Shown piece after piece: positions 1 through 8,387 of a stretch of 64,000 nt of DNA. Under the pieces are notes generated by a model, which worked only from the letters and a program-made list of their open reading frames with translations, did no database searches and was not told the origin of the DNA. Made by a program: the position numbers and the translations under genes. Numbering within the stretch: the first letter of the stretch is position 1; the number at the start of each line of letters is the position of its first letter. The stretch lies in the NCBI GenBank assembly GCA_003135055.1, contig PLDF01000083.1, positions 21,018-85,017 on the forward strand. The letters run 5' to 3'. This DNA comes from Bryobacterales bacterium. GTDB lineage: Bacteria; Acidobacteriota; Terriglobia; Bryobacterales; Bryobacteraceae.

Positions 1-13
1 ATCGCGTGGAGAT

Positions 14-50
14 TACCCAAAAGAGGCGATGAAACGGCTCATTTTGGGTA
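14..50. repeat. Short inverted repeat upstream of the DoxX-like gene
   Basis: A perfect 9-bp inverted repeat (TACCCAAAA at 14-22, TTTTGGGTA at 42-50) with a 19-base spacer lies just before the first gene. It could be an operator or the terminator of an upstream gene outside the window; nothing else in 1-93 distinguishes these. No T-run follows the right arm, which weakens the terminator reading. Confidence 0.3.
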
Positions 51-93
51 GGAATTCTTAGGCGCCGGCCCTAACATTGAATGCGGGACGGCT

Positions 94-444
94 CTGCAAC
101 GCCTATTTTCCACATTCGCAAACGGTTGGCCCGGCCGAGGGCTACTGCTTCTGCGAGTCGCTGTCTCTAGCTACCTGGTACACGACGCTTTGACGGCCGA
201 ACTGACAGTTGTGCGAGTTCTGGCCGCCGTTGCCGGAGTGTTCCTGTTTATAGGCTTCGGGACGCCCTTGGCCGGCGGCCTAGCCGCGATCCTTGAACTC
301 TGGATCGGCCTTTCCGATCTGAATCTCTGGCCACCTATTACCGCTTCAGCAATCGCGGCTGGGTTGGCCATGTTGGGGCCGGGGGCTTGGTCGGTGGACG
401 CACGAATGTTTGGACGAAAACGGATCTCCATCGGCAGGCGTTAG
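94..444 (+). CDS. DoxX-like small membrane protein, non-ATG start
   Basis: A hydrophobic protein of about 116 residues with several predicted membrane segments and a basic C-terminus, resembling the short DoxX-like proteins whose N-terminus reads roughly LQRLFSTF..GWPG.GLLLLR. That N-terminal block is present here from position 94, in frame with the downstream part, so the gene starts well before the first TTG (190). The only in-frame initiators before the block are weak: a CTG at 94 or an ATT at 76. An in-frame stop lies at 49-51. Function is not known for this subfamily; DoxX relatives are membrane components linked to redox stress. The poor start and the single-frame N-terminus leave open a lost ATG or a CTG start. 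Confidence 0.6.
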   Translation: MQRLFSTFANGWPGRGLLLLRVAVSSYLVHDALTAELTVVRVLAAVAGVFLFIGFGTPLAGGLAAILELWIGLSDLNLWPPITASAIAAGLAMLGPGAWSVDARMFGRKRISIGRR

Positions 445-564
445 CGTGAGCCGGCTCGAAAGAGGCGGAATCCCGGCACCATTGAGCGAAACGAATAGCT
501 CAAATTCGGTTGTTCGAGGAGGGCGTCTGGGCAAAAATCAGGTTGTACGAATCAGCCGCACAAT

Positions 565-2187
565 ATGTCATACGCTCCCATTCTGACGCAGGCGCAAATC
601 GAGCGGATTCGCCCGGTCGCGAAGCCGCGGCAAGTGAGTGCCGACGAGGTCCTTTACCGGCCTAACGACGATACCCCGCCGGTATTCGTGGTTCTTTCGG
701 GCGCCATCAGAATTGTCGCGGGCGAGGAACGGATCGTGACCACCTACCGAGCCGGTCAATTTTCCGGAGAGTTGCTGATCATCGCTGGGAGGAGATCCAT
801 TTACAGGTGTCAGGTTACGGAAGCCGGGACACTGCTGGAATTGAGCGCCGTTAATTTGCGAGTCCTCATCGGAAAAGACGCCGAGCTCAGTGAAATCTTC
901 ATGAAGGCCTTTCTGGCGCGGCGGGTTTCGCTCCAGGAAACAGGGCAGGGCAACGTAATGGTGCTCGGCTCCCGTTATTCGGCAAACACACTCGCCGTCA
1001 GGGAGTTCCTGACGCGCGACGGACATCCGTTCAGCTATATCGATCTTGATTCCGATGCAACAGCTCAGGAGTTTCTCGACCGCTTTGGGGTCGCGATCTC
1101 CGATATCCCGGTCGTGATTTGCAACAGCGCTCTTGTTTTGCGAAATCCCTCGCCTAAGCAGGTGGCAGAGGCTTTGGGCTTCAATTCCCGGATCGATGAT
1201 TCGACGGTGCGCGATCTGGTCGTGGTCGGGGCCGGTCCCGCGGGATTGGCCGCCGCCGTCTATGCCGCCTCCGAAGGGCTCGACGTGTTGGTGATCGAGA
1301 GGGCGGCCCCCGGTGGACAAGCGGGTGCGAGTTCCAAGATCGAAAACTACCTTGGTTTTCCGGCCGGCCTGTCGGGAAATGACCTGGCGTCGCGCGCGAT
1401 CGCCCAATCGGAGAAGTTCGGCGCCCGGATCATGGTGGCGCGCGCGGTCGAACGTCTGGACTGCGGGCGGCGTCCCTACGAAGTCGTGCTCGACGACGGG
1501 GAAGTGATTTTCGCCCGAACGGTCCTTCTGGCGACGGGCGCGGAATATAACAGACCGGCGCTGGCCAACATCGAAGCTTTCACCGGCAAGGGCGTGTATT
1601 TCAGCGCGACATTCATGGAGGCGCAGTTCTGCGCTTCCGAGGACGTGGTGGTGATCGGCGGCGGTAATTCGGCGGGTCAGGCGGCGGTCTTCCTGTCGCA
1701 AAGCGCCGCGACCGTTCATCTGCTCGTCCGCAGGGACGGTCTGGGCGATACCATGTCGCGTTACCTGATCCAGCGAATCGAGGAGAACTCGCGGATTCGC
1801 GTGCACACCTCGACTGAGCTCAACGCTCTTGAAGGAGACGGACACCTGGAAGCCGTGGCATGGATCGACAAGATCTCCGGCATGGTATCGACGCATCCGA
1901 TCCGGCACGTATTTGTCATGGCCGGAGCGTCGCCCAAGACGGGTTGGCTGTCCGGCTGCGTGGCGTTGGACAACAAGGGATTCATCGTGACGGGCCGCGA
2001 GTTGGAGGGCGGCGCGGCCCCGATCCCGTGGCCCTTGCGGCGGCCGCCCTACATGCTGGAAACCAGTATTCCGGGAGTTTTTGCCGTGGGAGACGCGCGG
2101 TCGGGGAACGTCAAGCGCGTCGCCTCCGCGGTTGGAGAAGGCTCTATCGTTGTCAGCCTCGTTCACCAGGCTTTAGCGGGTTCTTAG
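565..2187 (+). CDS. Cyclic-nucleotide-binding domain fused to thioredoxin-reductase-like flavoprotein
   Basis: A 540-residue cytosolic protein. Residues about 15-125 form a CRP/CNB-type beta-roll domain, about 130-205 a thioredoxin/glutaredoxin-like segment, and about 215-540 a class II pyridine nucleotide-disulfide oxidoreductase with an FAD GxGPAG motif near 219 and an NADPH GGGNSAGQAA motif. The canonical redox CxxC of thioredoxin reductase is absent: the equivalent segment reads FSATFMEAQFC, with a single Cys. The family is common in Acidobacteria and other soil bacteria and is usually annotated 'FAD-dependent oxidoreductase' or 'fused response regulator/TrxR'. It probably oxidises NAD(P)H, but its electron acceptor is not evident. 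No strong Shine-Dalgarno precedes the ATG. The last codons extend to 2187, 39 bases before the PfpI gene. Confidence 0.88.
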   Translation: MSYAPILTQAQIERIRPVAKPRQVSADEVLYRPNDDTPPVFVVLSGAIRIVAGEERIVTTYRAGQFSGELLIIAGRRSIYRCQVTEAGTLLELSAVNLRVLIGKDAELSEIFMKAFLARRVSLQETGQGNVMVLGSRYSANTLAVREFLTRDGHPFSYIDLDSDATAQEFLDRFGVAISDIPVVICNSALVLRNPSPKQVAEALGFNSRIDDSTVRDLVVVGAGPAGLAAAVYAASEGLDVLVIERAAPGGQAGASSKIENYLGFPAGLSGNDLASRAIAQSEKFGARIMVARAVERLDCGRRPYEVVLDDGEVIFARTVLLATGAEYNRPALANIEAFTGKGVYFSATFMEAQFCASEDVVVIGGGNSAGQAAVFLSQSAATVHLLVRRDGLGDTMSRYLIQRIEENSRIRVHTSTELNALEGDGHLEAVAWIDKISGMVSTHPIRHVFVMAGASPKTGWLSGCVALDNKGFIVTGRELEGGAAPIPWPLRRPPYMLETSIPGVFAVGDARSGNVKRVASAVGEGSIVVSLVHQALAGS

Positions 2188-2226
2188 CCGCCTATACGTT
2201 GTTGGCGAAGGATTGAAAGGAAGATC

Positions 2227-2916
2227 ATGAGAGTACTATTTATTATTTCCGGCTCCGACACGGCCTTCTGGTTGTCGGAAGTGACGCACCCCTATTGGCA
2301 CCTTACCGAGCGCGGCGTCGAAGTGGACTTCGCCAGCCCGGCAGGCGGCAAGGTGGTCTGGGATCAATATAGTGATCCCTACTTTAAGAATTCCACCGAG
2401 GCTGACGACCTGGTCAGCAAGGGTTTTCTCTCTGACAGCGCACTGCGGACCAAGCTGGACACGACGCTCGCGCTCAAGGATGTTGATCTGGATCGCTATG
2501 ATGCCGTGCATGTGGCGGGCGGCCGGGGCGCCACTTTTGACCTTTACCCGAACGCTGAAGTCGAGAAAGCCCTGGAGCATTTCTGGGCCAGCGACAAAGT
2601 CGTCGGAGCCATCTGCCACGGCGCGATCGCGCTCGGGAACATCCCGGATCGCGTGCGCGGACGCCGGGTCACAGGCTACACACTCGAAGGGGATCAGGCG
2701 CTGGAGCGGCTGTTCGGGAGCGGCTTTCTGATTCCTCACTACCCTCAGACGGTGCTTGAGGAAGCAGGCACGCATTACACTCGCGTCGCGCCCAACGATC
2801 CCCTGGTTGTCATCGACGGCAAGCTGGTAACGGGTCAGAACCAGCAATCGGCGTCAGAATATGCGCTCGTCCTGTTACACGCAATGACCGGAAGCAGTCC
2901 CGTGACAAAGGCTTGA
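2227..2916 (+). CDS. DJ-1/PfpI family protein (Hsp31/glyoxalase III-like)
   Basis: A 229-residue type 1 glutamine amidotransferase-like fold. The nucleophile elbow AICHG places the reactive Cys at about residue 130, in the position used by DJ-1, Hsp31 and PfpI proteins. Family members act as holdases, glyoxalases, protein deglycases or small-molecule hydratases; which applies here cannot be read from sequence. AGGAAG lies just upstream of the ATG. It opens a dense + strand gene run (2227 to about 7790 and beyond) with gaps of only 10-30 bases, consistent with a single operon of detoxification and catabolic genes. Confidence 0.85.
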   Translation: MRVLFIISGSDTAFWLSEVTHPYWHLTERGVEVDFASPAGGKVVWDQYSDPYFKNSTEADDLVSKGFLSDSALRTKLDTTLALKDVDLDRYDAVHVAGGRGATFDLYPNAEVEKALEHFWASDKVVGAICHGAIALGNIPDRVRGRRVTGYTLEGDQALERLFGSGFLIPHYPQTVLEEAGTHYTRVAPNDPLVVIDGKLVTGQNQQSASEYALVLLHAMTGSSPVTKA

Positions 2917-2926
2917 GGAGCGGCAT

Positions 2927-3226
2927 ATGCTATTTCACGTCGGCATCACGGTCCGGATTCCGCACGGCGCGGACGCGGACGAGATCCAAAAGCTGAGCGC
3001 TCGGGAACACGAGCGCGCGAAGGAGCTCCAGCTTCAGCGCAAGTGGCTGCATCTTTGGCGGGTCGCCGGTAAGTTCGCCAACATCAGCGTTTTCGATGTC
3101 GACAGTCCGGCCGAGTTGCACGAGATCCTGAACTCGCTTCCGCTCTACCCGTTCATGGAAGTCGAGGTGACGGCGCTCTGCCGTCATCCGGGTGCGCTGG
3201 AACCAGCCGCAGAGCAAATCACCTAG
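2927..3226 (+). CDS. Muconolactone delta-isomerase-like protein
   Basis: A 99-residue protein matching the muconolactone isomerase (CatC) family in length and pattern: MLFHVGITVRIP at the N-terminus, an alternating helix rich in Arg/Glu, and a C-terminal strand ending near LYPFMEVEVTALCRHP. CatC isomerises muconolactone in the beta-ketoadipate pathway, but no catA or catB neighbours are seen, so another lactone or ring substrate is possible. A second, more diverged member lies at 6093. The gene is 10 bases downstream of the PfpI gene and precedes the hydrolase by 15 bases. Confidence 0.75.
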   Translation: MLFHVGITVRIPHGADADEIQKLSAREHERAKELQLQRKWLHLWRVAGKFANISVFDVDSPAELHEILNSLPLYPFMEVEVTALCRHPGALEPAAEQIT

Positions 3227-3241
3227 AAAAGGAGCTTTCCG

Positions 3242-4084
3242 ATGAACCCCAAACAACAGAGCAGCCTCGGTGCCCTCCAGTTCAAGAGCATCGACGGCCT
3301 GCAGATCCGCTTTGTCACCAACGACAGGAAAAGCGGCGATCCGATTCTTCTGCTCAGTCCGCTGCCCGAAAGCATCCTGGCGTTTCTCCCGACGTGGGAT
3401 TCGTTCTCCGCGCTGGGTCCGGTGATCGCGATGGATCTTCCCGCCTTCGGACTTTCGGAAAGCCGCGCCGGTGTTCGGTCCCCCGAAGGGTTAGGCGAAT
3501 TTGTGATGCGTATTGTGGATTCGTTCGGTCTCGACCGGCCACACGTCGTGGCGCCCGACGTGGGCACGCCGGCATGCCTGTTCGCCGCGGCGAATCATCC
3601 CGGAGTCTTCAAGAGCATGGTGATCGGGAGCGGCGCGACGGACCATACCGACATCGGGGGCATTCTCGACAAGCTGGTCAACGCCCCTTCCCTGGAGCCG
3701 TACAAGGCTCTTACCGGAGAGCAGTTCGTCCGGGGCGCGCTCGAAAACATGACGAAGTACAAGCTACCTGACCACGCGTTGCAGGACTACCTTACCTGCT
3801 ACGAGGGCGCCCGGTTCTGGGATGCGATCGATTTCATCCGGGCCTACCCGCAGTCCCTCCCCCGCCTCGCCAAACGGCTTCCGGAGATCGTGACACCGTG
3901 TCAGATTATCGTGGGACGCCACGATCCGTTCGTCCCGGTCTCCAACGCGGAGGGCCTTCATAAAGAGTTGCCAAAAAACAACCTTAGTGTGTTGGATTGC
4001 GGCCATTTCGTATGGGAAGACGCCGCTGCCGAATATGCCAGGCTCGCCTGCGATTTCATCACCGGCGGCTACGCGAAGTTTTAG
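3242..4084 (+). CDS. Alpha/beta hydrolase with an Asp nucleophile (dehalogenase/epoxide-hydrolase type)
   Basis: A 280-residue alpha/beta hydrolase. The nucleophile elbow reads VAPDVGTPA, with Asp at about residue 106 where esterases have Ser. The acid (GRHDPF) and His (CGHFVWED) follow at the expected C-terminal positions. An Asp nucleophile is characteristic of haloalkane and fluoroacetate dehalogenases and soluble epoxide hydrolases, so hydrolysis through an alkyl-enzyme intermediate is the likely chemistry. The substrate is unknown. AAAAGGAG sits immediately upstream of the ATG. Confidence 0.78.
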   Translation: MNPKQQSSLGALQFKSIDGLQIRFVTNDRKSGDPILLLSPLPESILAFLPTWDSFSALGPVIAMDLPAFGLSESRAGVRSPEGLGEFVMRIVDSFGLDRPHVVAPDVGTPACLFAAANHPGVFKSMVIGSGATDHTDIGGILDKLVNAPSLEPYKALTGEQFVRGALENMTKYKLPDHALQDYLTCYEGARFWDAIDFIRAYPQSLPRLAKRLPEIVTPCQIIVGRHDPFVPVSNAEGLHKELPKNNLSVLDCGHFVWEDAAAEYARLACDFITGGYAKF

Positions 4085-4103
4085 TTCGCGAGGAAAGGAC
4101 TCT

Positions 4104-4634
4104 ATGTCGAACGATCGCACACTCTCCCTCTCCACAGTAACCGCCACGATCAACGCGCCGATTGAAAAGGTGAACATCGCGGACTGGCTGCTCCATCTCC
4201 CCGACGCCGAATATCAACGCTGCGCGCATGCGCACATCGCGGCCGGAAGCACGAGCGCCGACGACGGCCGGGCGATGTCGATTAACGTCGAGACCATTGG
4301 CGATGCTCTTGTAATTCAGCATTACGTCGCGGAGATTCGCGAACCGCAGCTCTGCCGCATGGTTTCGATTTCCGATTCGATCAGCCCCGCCGGCCGCACG
4401 AAGCTTCAGGTCATCTGGGAACTCAGCGCGAAGAAAACCGAAGATCAAGCCTGTGAGTTCACCAATCACATCCATTCAAGCGCCATTGACGAAACGCTGG
4501 CGTTTTTCGACACGCACGGCATTCCGTTTGAGCGGGCCCGCGACGCCCGCCAGCGCGCCTCGCACGCTCACAATCTGGAGGAAACCCCCAACTTTGCCAA
4601 GAGCATCGAGCGCAGGGCACTGAGCCGCGGCTAG
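4104..4634 (+). CDS. SRPBCC-like hypothetical protein
   Basis: A 176-residue protein starting at ATG 4104, preceded by AGGAAAGGA; the open frame extends upstream into the hydrolase gene, but that start lacks a ribosome-binding site. The pattern of INAPIEKV near the N-terminus followed by paired strands suggests a START/SRPBCC-like ligand-binding fold. No catalytic motif is visible and no signal peptide. Its position in the run suggests a binding or cyclase-like role in the same pathway; this is inference. Confidence 0.6.
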   Translation: MSNDRTLSLSTVTATINAPIEKVNIADWLLHLPDAEYQRCAHAHIAAGSTSADDGRAMSINVETIGDALVIQHYVAEIREPQLCRMVSISDSISPAGRTKLQVIWELSAKKTEDQACEFTNHIHSSAIDETLAFFDTHGIPFERARDARQRASHAHNLEETPNFAKSIERRALSRG

Positions 4635-4673
4635 ACTTCGAGATTTCTAAGACTCATCAGGAGAAACAACACT

Positions 4674-5498
4674 ATGAAAACAGCCAAACAACTTCTACAA
4701 GCCTATATCGACGGCAATGCCCAGGACTCTGCCGCACTGTTCGCAGAAAACGGAGTCCTGGAGCTCCCCTATCTCGCGGACCTTGGCGTCGACCCGCGCT
4801 ATGAAGGGCCCAAGACGATCGGGGCATTTCTCACGTTTTTGCACGAGAAGATGTATCCGGGCTTCACGTTCGTTGACGTGAAGATTTACATCGACACGCC
4901 GGACCAGGCCTTCGGGGAATACACCATTCACCAGAAGTCCGGGATCTCCGGCAAGGAGGTCCATCAGCGTTTCTTCGGTCACTGCACGGCGGCCAACGGC
5001 AAGATCGTCCTGCTCCGGGAGGCGCTGAATGTTCTCGCGGCGGCCGACGGGATGTTTCCGGGCGGCATCGCCGATGTGGTTCGCCAGAAGGCCGGGTCGG
5101 AACAGGCGGCTCCGATCAGCGACTCCGAAAAACAGGCGCTCGCGACTTCATTTATCTGGGCGTTGCGTTCGCTGGATGAGAAGGGCTTTCAGAAAATCAT
5201 GACCGACGACGTGGTCTGGACCCTGCCGGGCTCGAGTCTGGTATCGGGTGTAGCGCACGGCGTGGCCGGAATTCTCAAGCGGGCGCAGGCCATCGTCGAC
5301 CGCAACGTGACACTGGAGATCATGCACGTGGTCCTGGGCCATGAAGGAGTCGCGTTGCTTCTGCATAACACTGGAAAGTGGAAGGGAAAGGTGCTTGACG
5401 AATATCTGACCACGGTTTGCACGCTCCGAGACGGGAAAATCGCCCGCCTCGACACGTATATTTCCGACATCCCGATGGTTAACACGTACTTCGCCTAA
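4674..5498 (+). CDS. Tandem NTF2/SnoaL-like domain protein
   Basis: A 274-residue protein made of two NTF2-like cone domains, about 1-130 and 145-274. Each begins with a helix (KQLLQAYIDGN; SFIWALRSLDEKGF) followed by a short 'F...' turn and a long curved sheet. Ketosteroid-isomerase and SnoaL-type enzymes use this fold to isomerise or hydrate small hydrophobic substrates. Duplication in one chain is less usual than the single-domain form. It sits between the SRPBCC-like gene and tag; AGGAGA precedes the ATG. Confidence 0.75.
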   Translation: MKTAKQLLQAYIDGNAQDSAALFAENGVLELPYLADLGVDPRYEGPKTIGAFLTFLHEKMYPGFTFVDVKIYIDTPDQAFGEYTIHQKSGISGKEVHQRFFGHCTAANGKIVLLREALNVLAAADGMFPGGIADVVRQKAGSEQAAPISDSEKQALATSFIWALRSLDEKGFQKIMTDDVVWTLPGSSLVSGVAHGVAGILKRAQAIVDRNVTLEIMHVVLGHEGVALLLHNTGKWKGKVLDEYLTTVCTLRDGKIARLDTYISDIPMVNTYFA

Positions 5499-5508
5499 GG
5501 CGGCTCTT

Positions 5509-6066
5509 ATGACCAAGCGCTGCGCCTGGGTCGGCGAAGACGAACTCCTCACAACGTACCACGACCGGGAGTGGGGCGTGCCCGAGTTCGACAGCCGCGC
5601 GCTCTGGGAGTCGCTCATGCTGAGCGGTTTCCAGGCAGGCCTATCGTGGGTCACCATCCTGAGAAGACGCGAAGCATTTCGCAAGGCTTTCCGTGGTTTC
5701 GATCCCGAAAAGGTTGCCCACTTAACCGAGGCGGACGTAGCCCGGCTGCTGAAGGATGCAGCCATCATCCGGTCGAAAGCGAAAATATCGGCGACGATCG
5801 AGGGAGCGCGGTCGTATATGGCGATGGTCGATGCCGGCGAAGACTTTTCGCATTTCGCCTGGGGCTTCGTCGGCAACAAACCAATTCAGCACACTGGTCC
5901 CTTGCAGGCGCAAAGCCCTCTCTCGGAGAAGATCTCAAAAGCCCTCAAGCAACGAGGCTTCAAGTTCGTGGGGCCCGTGATCGTCTACGCGTGGATGCAG
6001 TCGTCGGGAATCGTCAATGATCACCTGCCTGATTGTTTTCGCCGTAAGGTCGTTCAGCTCCGTTAG
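5509..6066 (+). CDS. tag: DNA-3-methyladenine glycosylase I
   Basis: A 185-residue Tag-type glycosylase, full length for the family. It excises 3-methyladenine from alkylated DNA. The zinc ligands are recognisable: Cys5, His18 in YHDREWG, and His172-x3-Cys176 near the C-terminus in NDHLPDCFRR, the same spacing as in E. coli Tag. The SGFQAGLSW segment forms the HhH-fold pocket. It starts 10 bases after the NTF2 gene, so a DNA-repair enzyme is embedded in an otherwise metabolic run, perhaps because the pathway deals with reactive electrophiles (inference). Confidence 0.93.
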   Translation: MTKRCAWVGEDELLTTYHDREWGVPEFDSRALWESLMLSGFQAGLSWVTILRRREAFRKAFRGFDPEKVAHLTEADVARLLKDAAIIRSKAKISATIEGARSYMAMVDAGEDFSHFAWGFVGNKPIQHTGPLQAQSPLSEKISKALKQRGFKFVGPVIVYAWMQSSGIVNDHLPDCFRRKVVQLR

Positions 6067-6092
6067 TTCAAGTTTGGGAAGGAGGAAAGCGC

Positions 6093-6407
6093 ATGATCTT
6101 CTACATGCAAATGCGATGGAACATCGAGGGCAGGCTTAAGCTCGACGAGGTGTGGGATCTGGAAATCGAAGAGGCCAAGGCTGCCAAAGACGGATTCAAG
6201 CTCATCGCGATGTACAAGGTGGCGGGGCAGAGGCGCGTTATCGCCATCGTGGAGATCGAAACCGCAGAGGATCTCGATCGCGTGATACTCGGCCGCCTTC
6301 CCTTGCGGGAGGTTCTGGAATTTGAGGCCATCTGGCCCCTCAGGAGCTTTGAGAGTTTTCTGGACGACTGCCGAACTCACTTCGGGACGAAGGAGCCCGC
6401 GAAGTGA
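6093..6407 (+). CDS. Muconolactone-isomerase-fold small protein
   Basis: A 104-residue ferredoxin-like alpha/beta protein with a helix rich in charged residues (about 15-35), then strands and a terminal helix. It resembles diverged muconolactone isomerases in having MIFYMQMRW at the start and an LPLREVLEFEAIWPL segment. The function is unknown. A strong GGGAAGGAGG ribosome-binding site precedes the ATG. Confidence 0.6.
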   Translation: MIFYMQMRWNIEGRLKLDEVWDLEIEEAKAAKDGFKLIAMYKVAGQRRVIAIVEIETAEDLDRVILGRLPLREVLEFEAIWPLRSFESFLDDCRTHFGTKEPAK

Positions 6408-6509
6408 GAGACGGGGGCTTGATCACCGAATCAGGCAGTTCTCAGGCGACAAGTCAGCACGGAATGTTCAAGAGGCCGGTCGCGGATGGCCAGCCGAGGA
6501 AGGAATCTC

Positions 6510-6968
6510 ATGCCCTGGATCAATCTGACAGTTCGACGCGGCGCACTGACGAAAGAGATGCAGCACGCGGTCATGGCCAAGCTGACGGATGCCCTGATGT
6601 TCTGGGAAAAAGTCCCCGACACGCCGGAAGCCCGCAAGAAGATGAAGGGCTGGGTGTACGAAGTGGCGGAGGATGCCGACTACAGCGGCGGAAGTGCCGG
6701 CCACGAGGACCCCTTCTACTTCATCGAGGTGCGTCTGCCCGCCGGCCGCTTTGATGTGCTGACGAAGCGGCACATGATTCTGGATTTCACCAAAATCATA
6801 TTGCTGGCCGAGGGCAAGCCTCCGGCGCCTGAATCCGCAAACCGGATCTGGGTGACCATTGTCGAACTGAAAGAAGAGGACTGGGGCATCGGAGGCCACG
6901 TTGACTGGCTGCGTGACTACGAAAGTTCCTTGATTGTCCTCGGCACTGAACTGAAACCTCGTTCTTAA
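6510..6968 (+). CDS. Tautomerase family protein
   Basis: The frame is open from 6486, but the ATG at 6510 (AGGAAT upstream) gives a protein beginning Met-Pro-Trp. A proline exposed after Met removal is the catalytic base of 4-oxalocrotonate tautomerase/MIF-superfamily enzymes, which fixes this start. The length of about 152 residues suggests a fused pair of beta-alpha-beta units (a cis-CaaD/MSAD-like form) rather than the 62-residue 4-OT form. The likely reaction is keto-enol tautomerisation or hydrolytic dehalogenation; the substrate is unknown. Confidence 0.72.
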   Translation: MPWINLTVRRGALTKEMQHAVMAKLTDALMFWEKVPDTPEARKKMKGWVYEVAEDADYSGGSAGHEDPFYFIEVRLPAGRFDVLTKRHMILDFTKIILLAEGKPPAPESANRIWVTIVELKEEDWGIGGHVDWLRDYESSLIVLGTELKPRS

Positions 6969-7007
6969 CGAGACTTCCGCCAAGCGGAAAGGAGACGAAC
7001 ACTGCTC

Positions 7008-7790
7008 GTGTCAACAGAAACACTACATCTCGAATATCTCGACGGCAAAACCATCGCTGTGATCACGCTCGACGATCCCGCGGACGCCAACGCCATGAGC
7101 CCGGAGATGGGCGATGCCTTCTCACGCGCCGTGCGCGACATCCAAAACGAATCCGATGTGAGGGCCGTTGTCATTCGCGGCGCGGGTAAGGACTTCTCGA
7201 TCGGCGGCCATCGCGACATGCTGATCCGGCTTGGCAGCGGCAGCATGACCGAGGGGCAGCTTCACGATTTCATGCTGGCTTTCTACGACCGGTGGCTGCC
7301 GATGCTCGATCTCGAAGTGCCGGTGGTTTCCGCGCTGCAGGGCGACTGCATTGGGGTGGCGCCGGTTTTCGCCTGCGCTCCGGACATTGCGGTGGCCGAC
7401 GAAACGCTCAATCTTCAGGTGACCTTCGCCGGTCTCGCTTTGTATCCCGGCATGGGTCTGCCCTGGCTGCTCGCGCGCAAGGTGGGCGCAAGCCGCGCGG
7501 CGCTGCTCACCATGTCCAATCTGGCTGTCTCGGGCCGGGAAGCCGAGCGCCTCGGACTGGTGGAACGGTGCGTTCCGGCAGGACAGGCCTTCGACGAGGC
7601 ACTGCGAGTCGCCCGTGACATCGCCGCGTCAGCGCCCGAGACAGTCCGGCTGCTGAAGAAGAATCTGGGACTCCAGCGCGGCGAACTTCAGGCGGAGCTT
7701 GAGCGCAACGCCCTGCAGCAAGCCAGGGACTTCCGAACCGATGAGTACCGCGCGCGCATCGCGCATTATCTGCCGAACCACTACGACTAA
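7008..7790 (+). CDS. Enoyl-CoA hydratase/isomerase family protein
   Basis: A 260-residue crotonase-fold protein with a GTG start, 15 bases after a clear GGAAAGGAG. The two oxyanion-hole segments are present (RGAGKDFSIGGH and QGDCIGVAPVFACAPDIAVADE). The usual acidic catalytic pair is not obvious: the second segment has GMGLPWLLARKVG where hydratases have ..PE.G, so the reaction may be isomerase- or dehalogenase-like rather than hydration. It closes the first dense stretch of the run. Confidence 0.82.
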   Translation: MSTETLHLEYLDGKTIAVITLDDPADANAMSPEMGDAFSRAVRDIQNESDVRAVVIRGAGKDFSIGGHRDMLIRLGSGSMTEGQLHDFMLAFYDRWLPMLDLEVPVVSALQGDCIGVAPVFACAPDIAVADETLNLQVTFAGLALYPGMGLPWLLARKVGASRAALLTMSNLAVSGREAERLGLVERCVPAGQAFDEALRVARDIAASAPETVRLLKKNLGLQRGELQAELERNALQQARDFRTDEYRARIAHYLPNHYD

Positions 7791-7817
7791 CCCCGATCCA
7801 CAGCAAAGGAGCCAACC

Positions 7818-8381
7818 ATGAACACGATAAAGATATTCGTCATTGCAACACTCGCCGGACTGGCCGCTTACGGGCAGACGGCGGAAACCAAACTCCCGGC
7901 GACCGACGCCGAGAAAATCGCCGACGCGTTGCGCGCCGGCCCTGCCTTCGTGACGAAGGATGCTACGTTGCTCGACTGGCCTTCGACGGCGGGCGGCAAG
8001 TATCGGGTCCTGCGGCAGGGAACGAGTGAATGGACCTGTCTGCCCGCGGTGCCGGGCTATCCGCACGACGAACCGGGCTGCTTCGACGCCGTCTTTCTGC
8101 GATGGATTCAGGACGGCCTCGCCGGAAAGAAGGCGAAGATTGACCGGGTTGGCATCGCTTACATGTATGTAGGCGCCTGGGTCCCGGAAAAATCAGATCA
8201 TCCTGGCGGCATACATAGCGAGTTTCATGTCGGCCCGCACATCATGATCATCACACCGCATCAGGATGAGCTTCAGTCGATGAATCGCGATGGCTCGACC
8301 GGCATGCCCTACGTCGCGCACCTGCCCAACCAGACCGACGTGTTCCTGGTGATGCCGATTCGCGAATGGGGCGATAAGTAA
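7818..8381 (+). CDS. Secreted hypothetical protein A (paralogue of the gene at 9191)
   Basis: A 187-residue protein with an N-terminal signal peptide (hydrophobic 5-19, cleavage near YGQTA). The mature part contains an EWTCLPAVPG block with one Cys, a second Cys in EPGCFDAV, an AYMYVG strand, and PHIMIITP. The gene at 9191 shows the same blocks in the same order (FTCMPG, PMCADA, TYMLAG, PHWMIMWP), so the two are diverged paralogues. The two cysteines may form a disulfide in the periplasm. No family name is recognised. CAAAGGAGC precedes the ATG. Confidence 0.7.
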   Translation: MNTIKIFVIATLAGLAAYGQTAETKLPATDAEKIADALRAGPAFVTKDATLLDWPSTAGGKYRVLRQGTSEWTCLPAVPGYPHDEPGCFDAVFLRWIQDGLAGKKAKIDRVGIAYMYVGAWVPEKSDHPGGIHSEFHVGPHIMIITPHQDELQSMNRDGSTGMPYVAHLPNQTDVFLVMPIREWGDK

Positions 8382-8387
8382 GCGATC

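Noticed and set aside
568..2166. Long minus-strand frame opposite the flavoprotein
   Set aside because: A shadow of the real + strand gene; its translation is low in hydrophobic residues with no recognisable motif.
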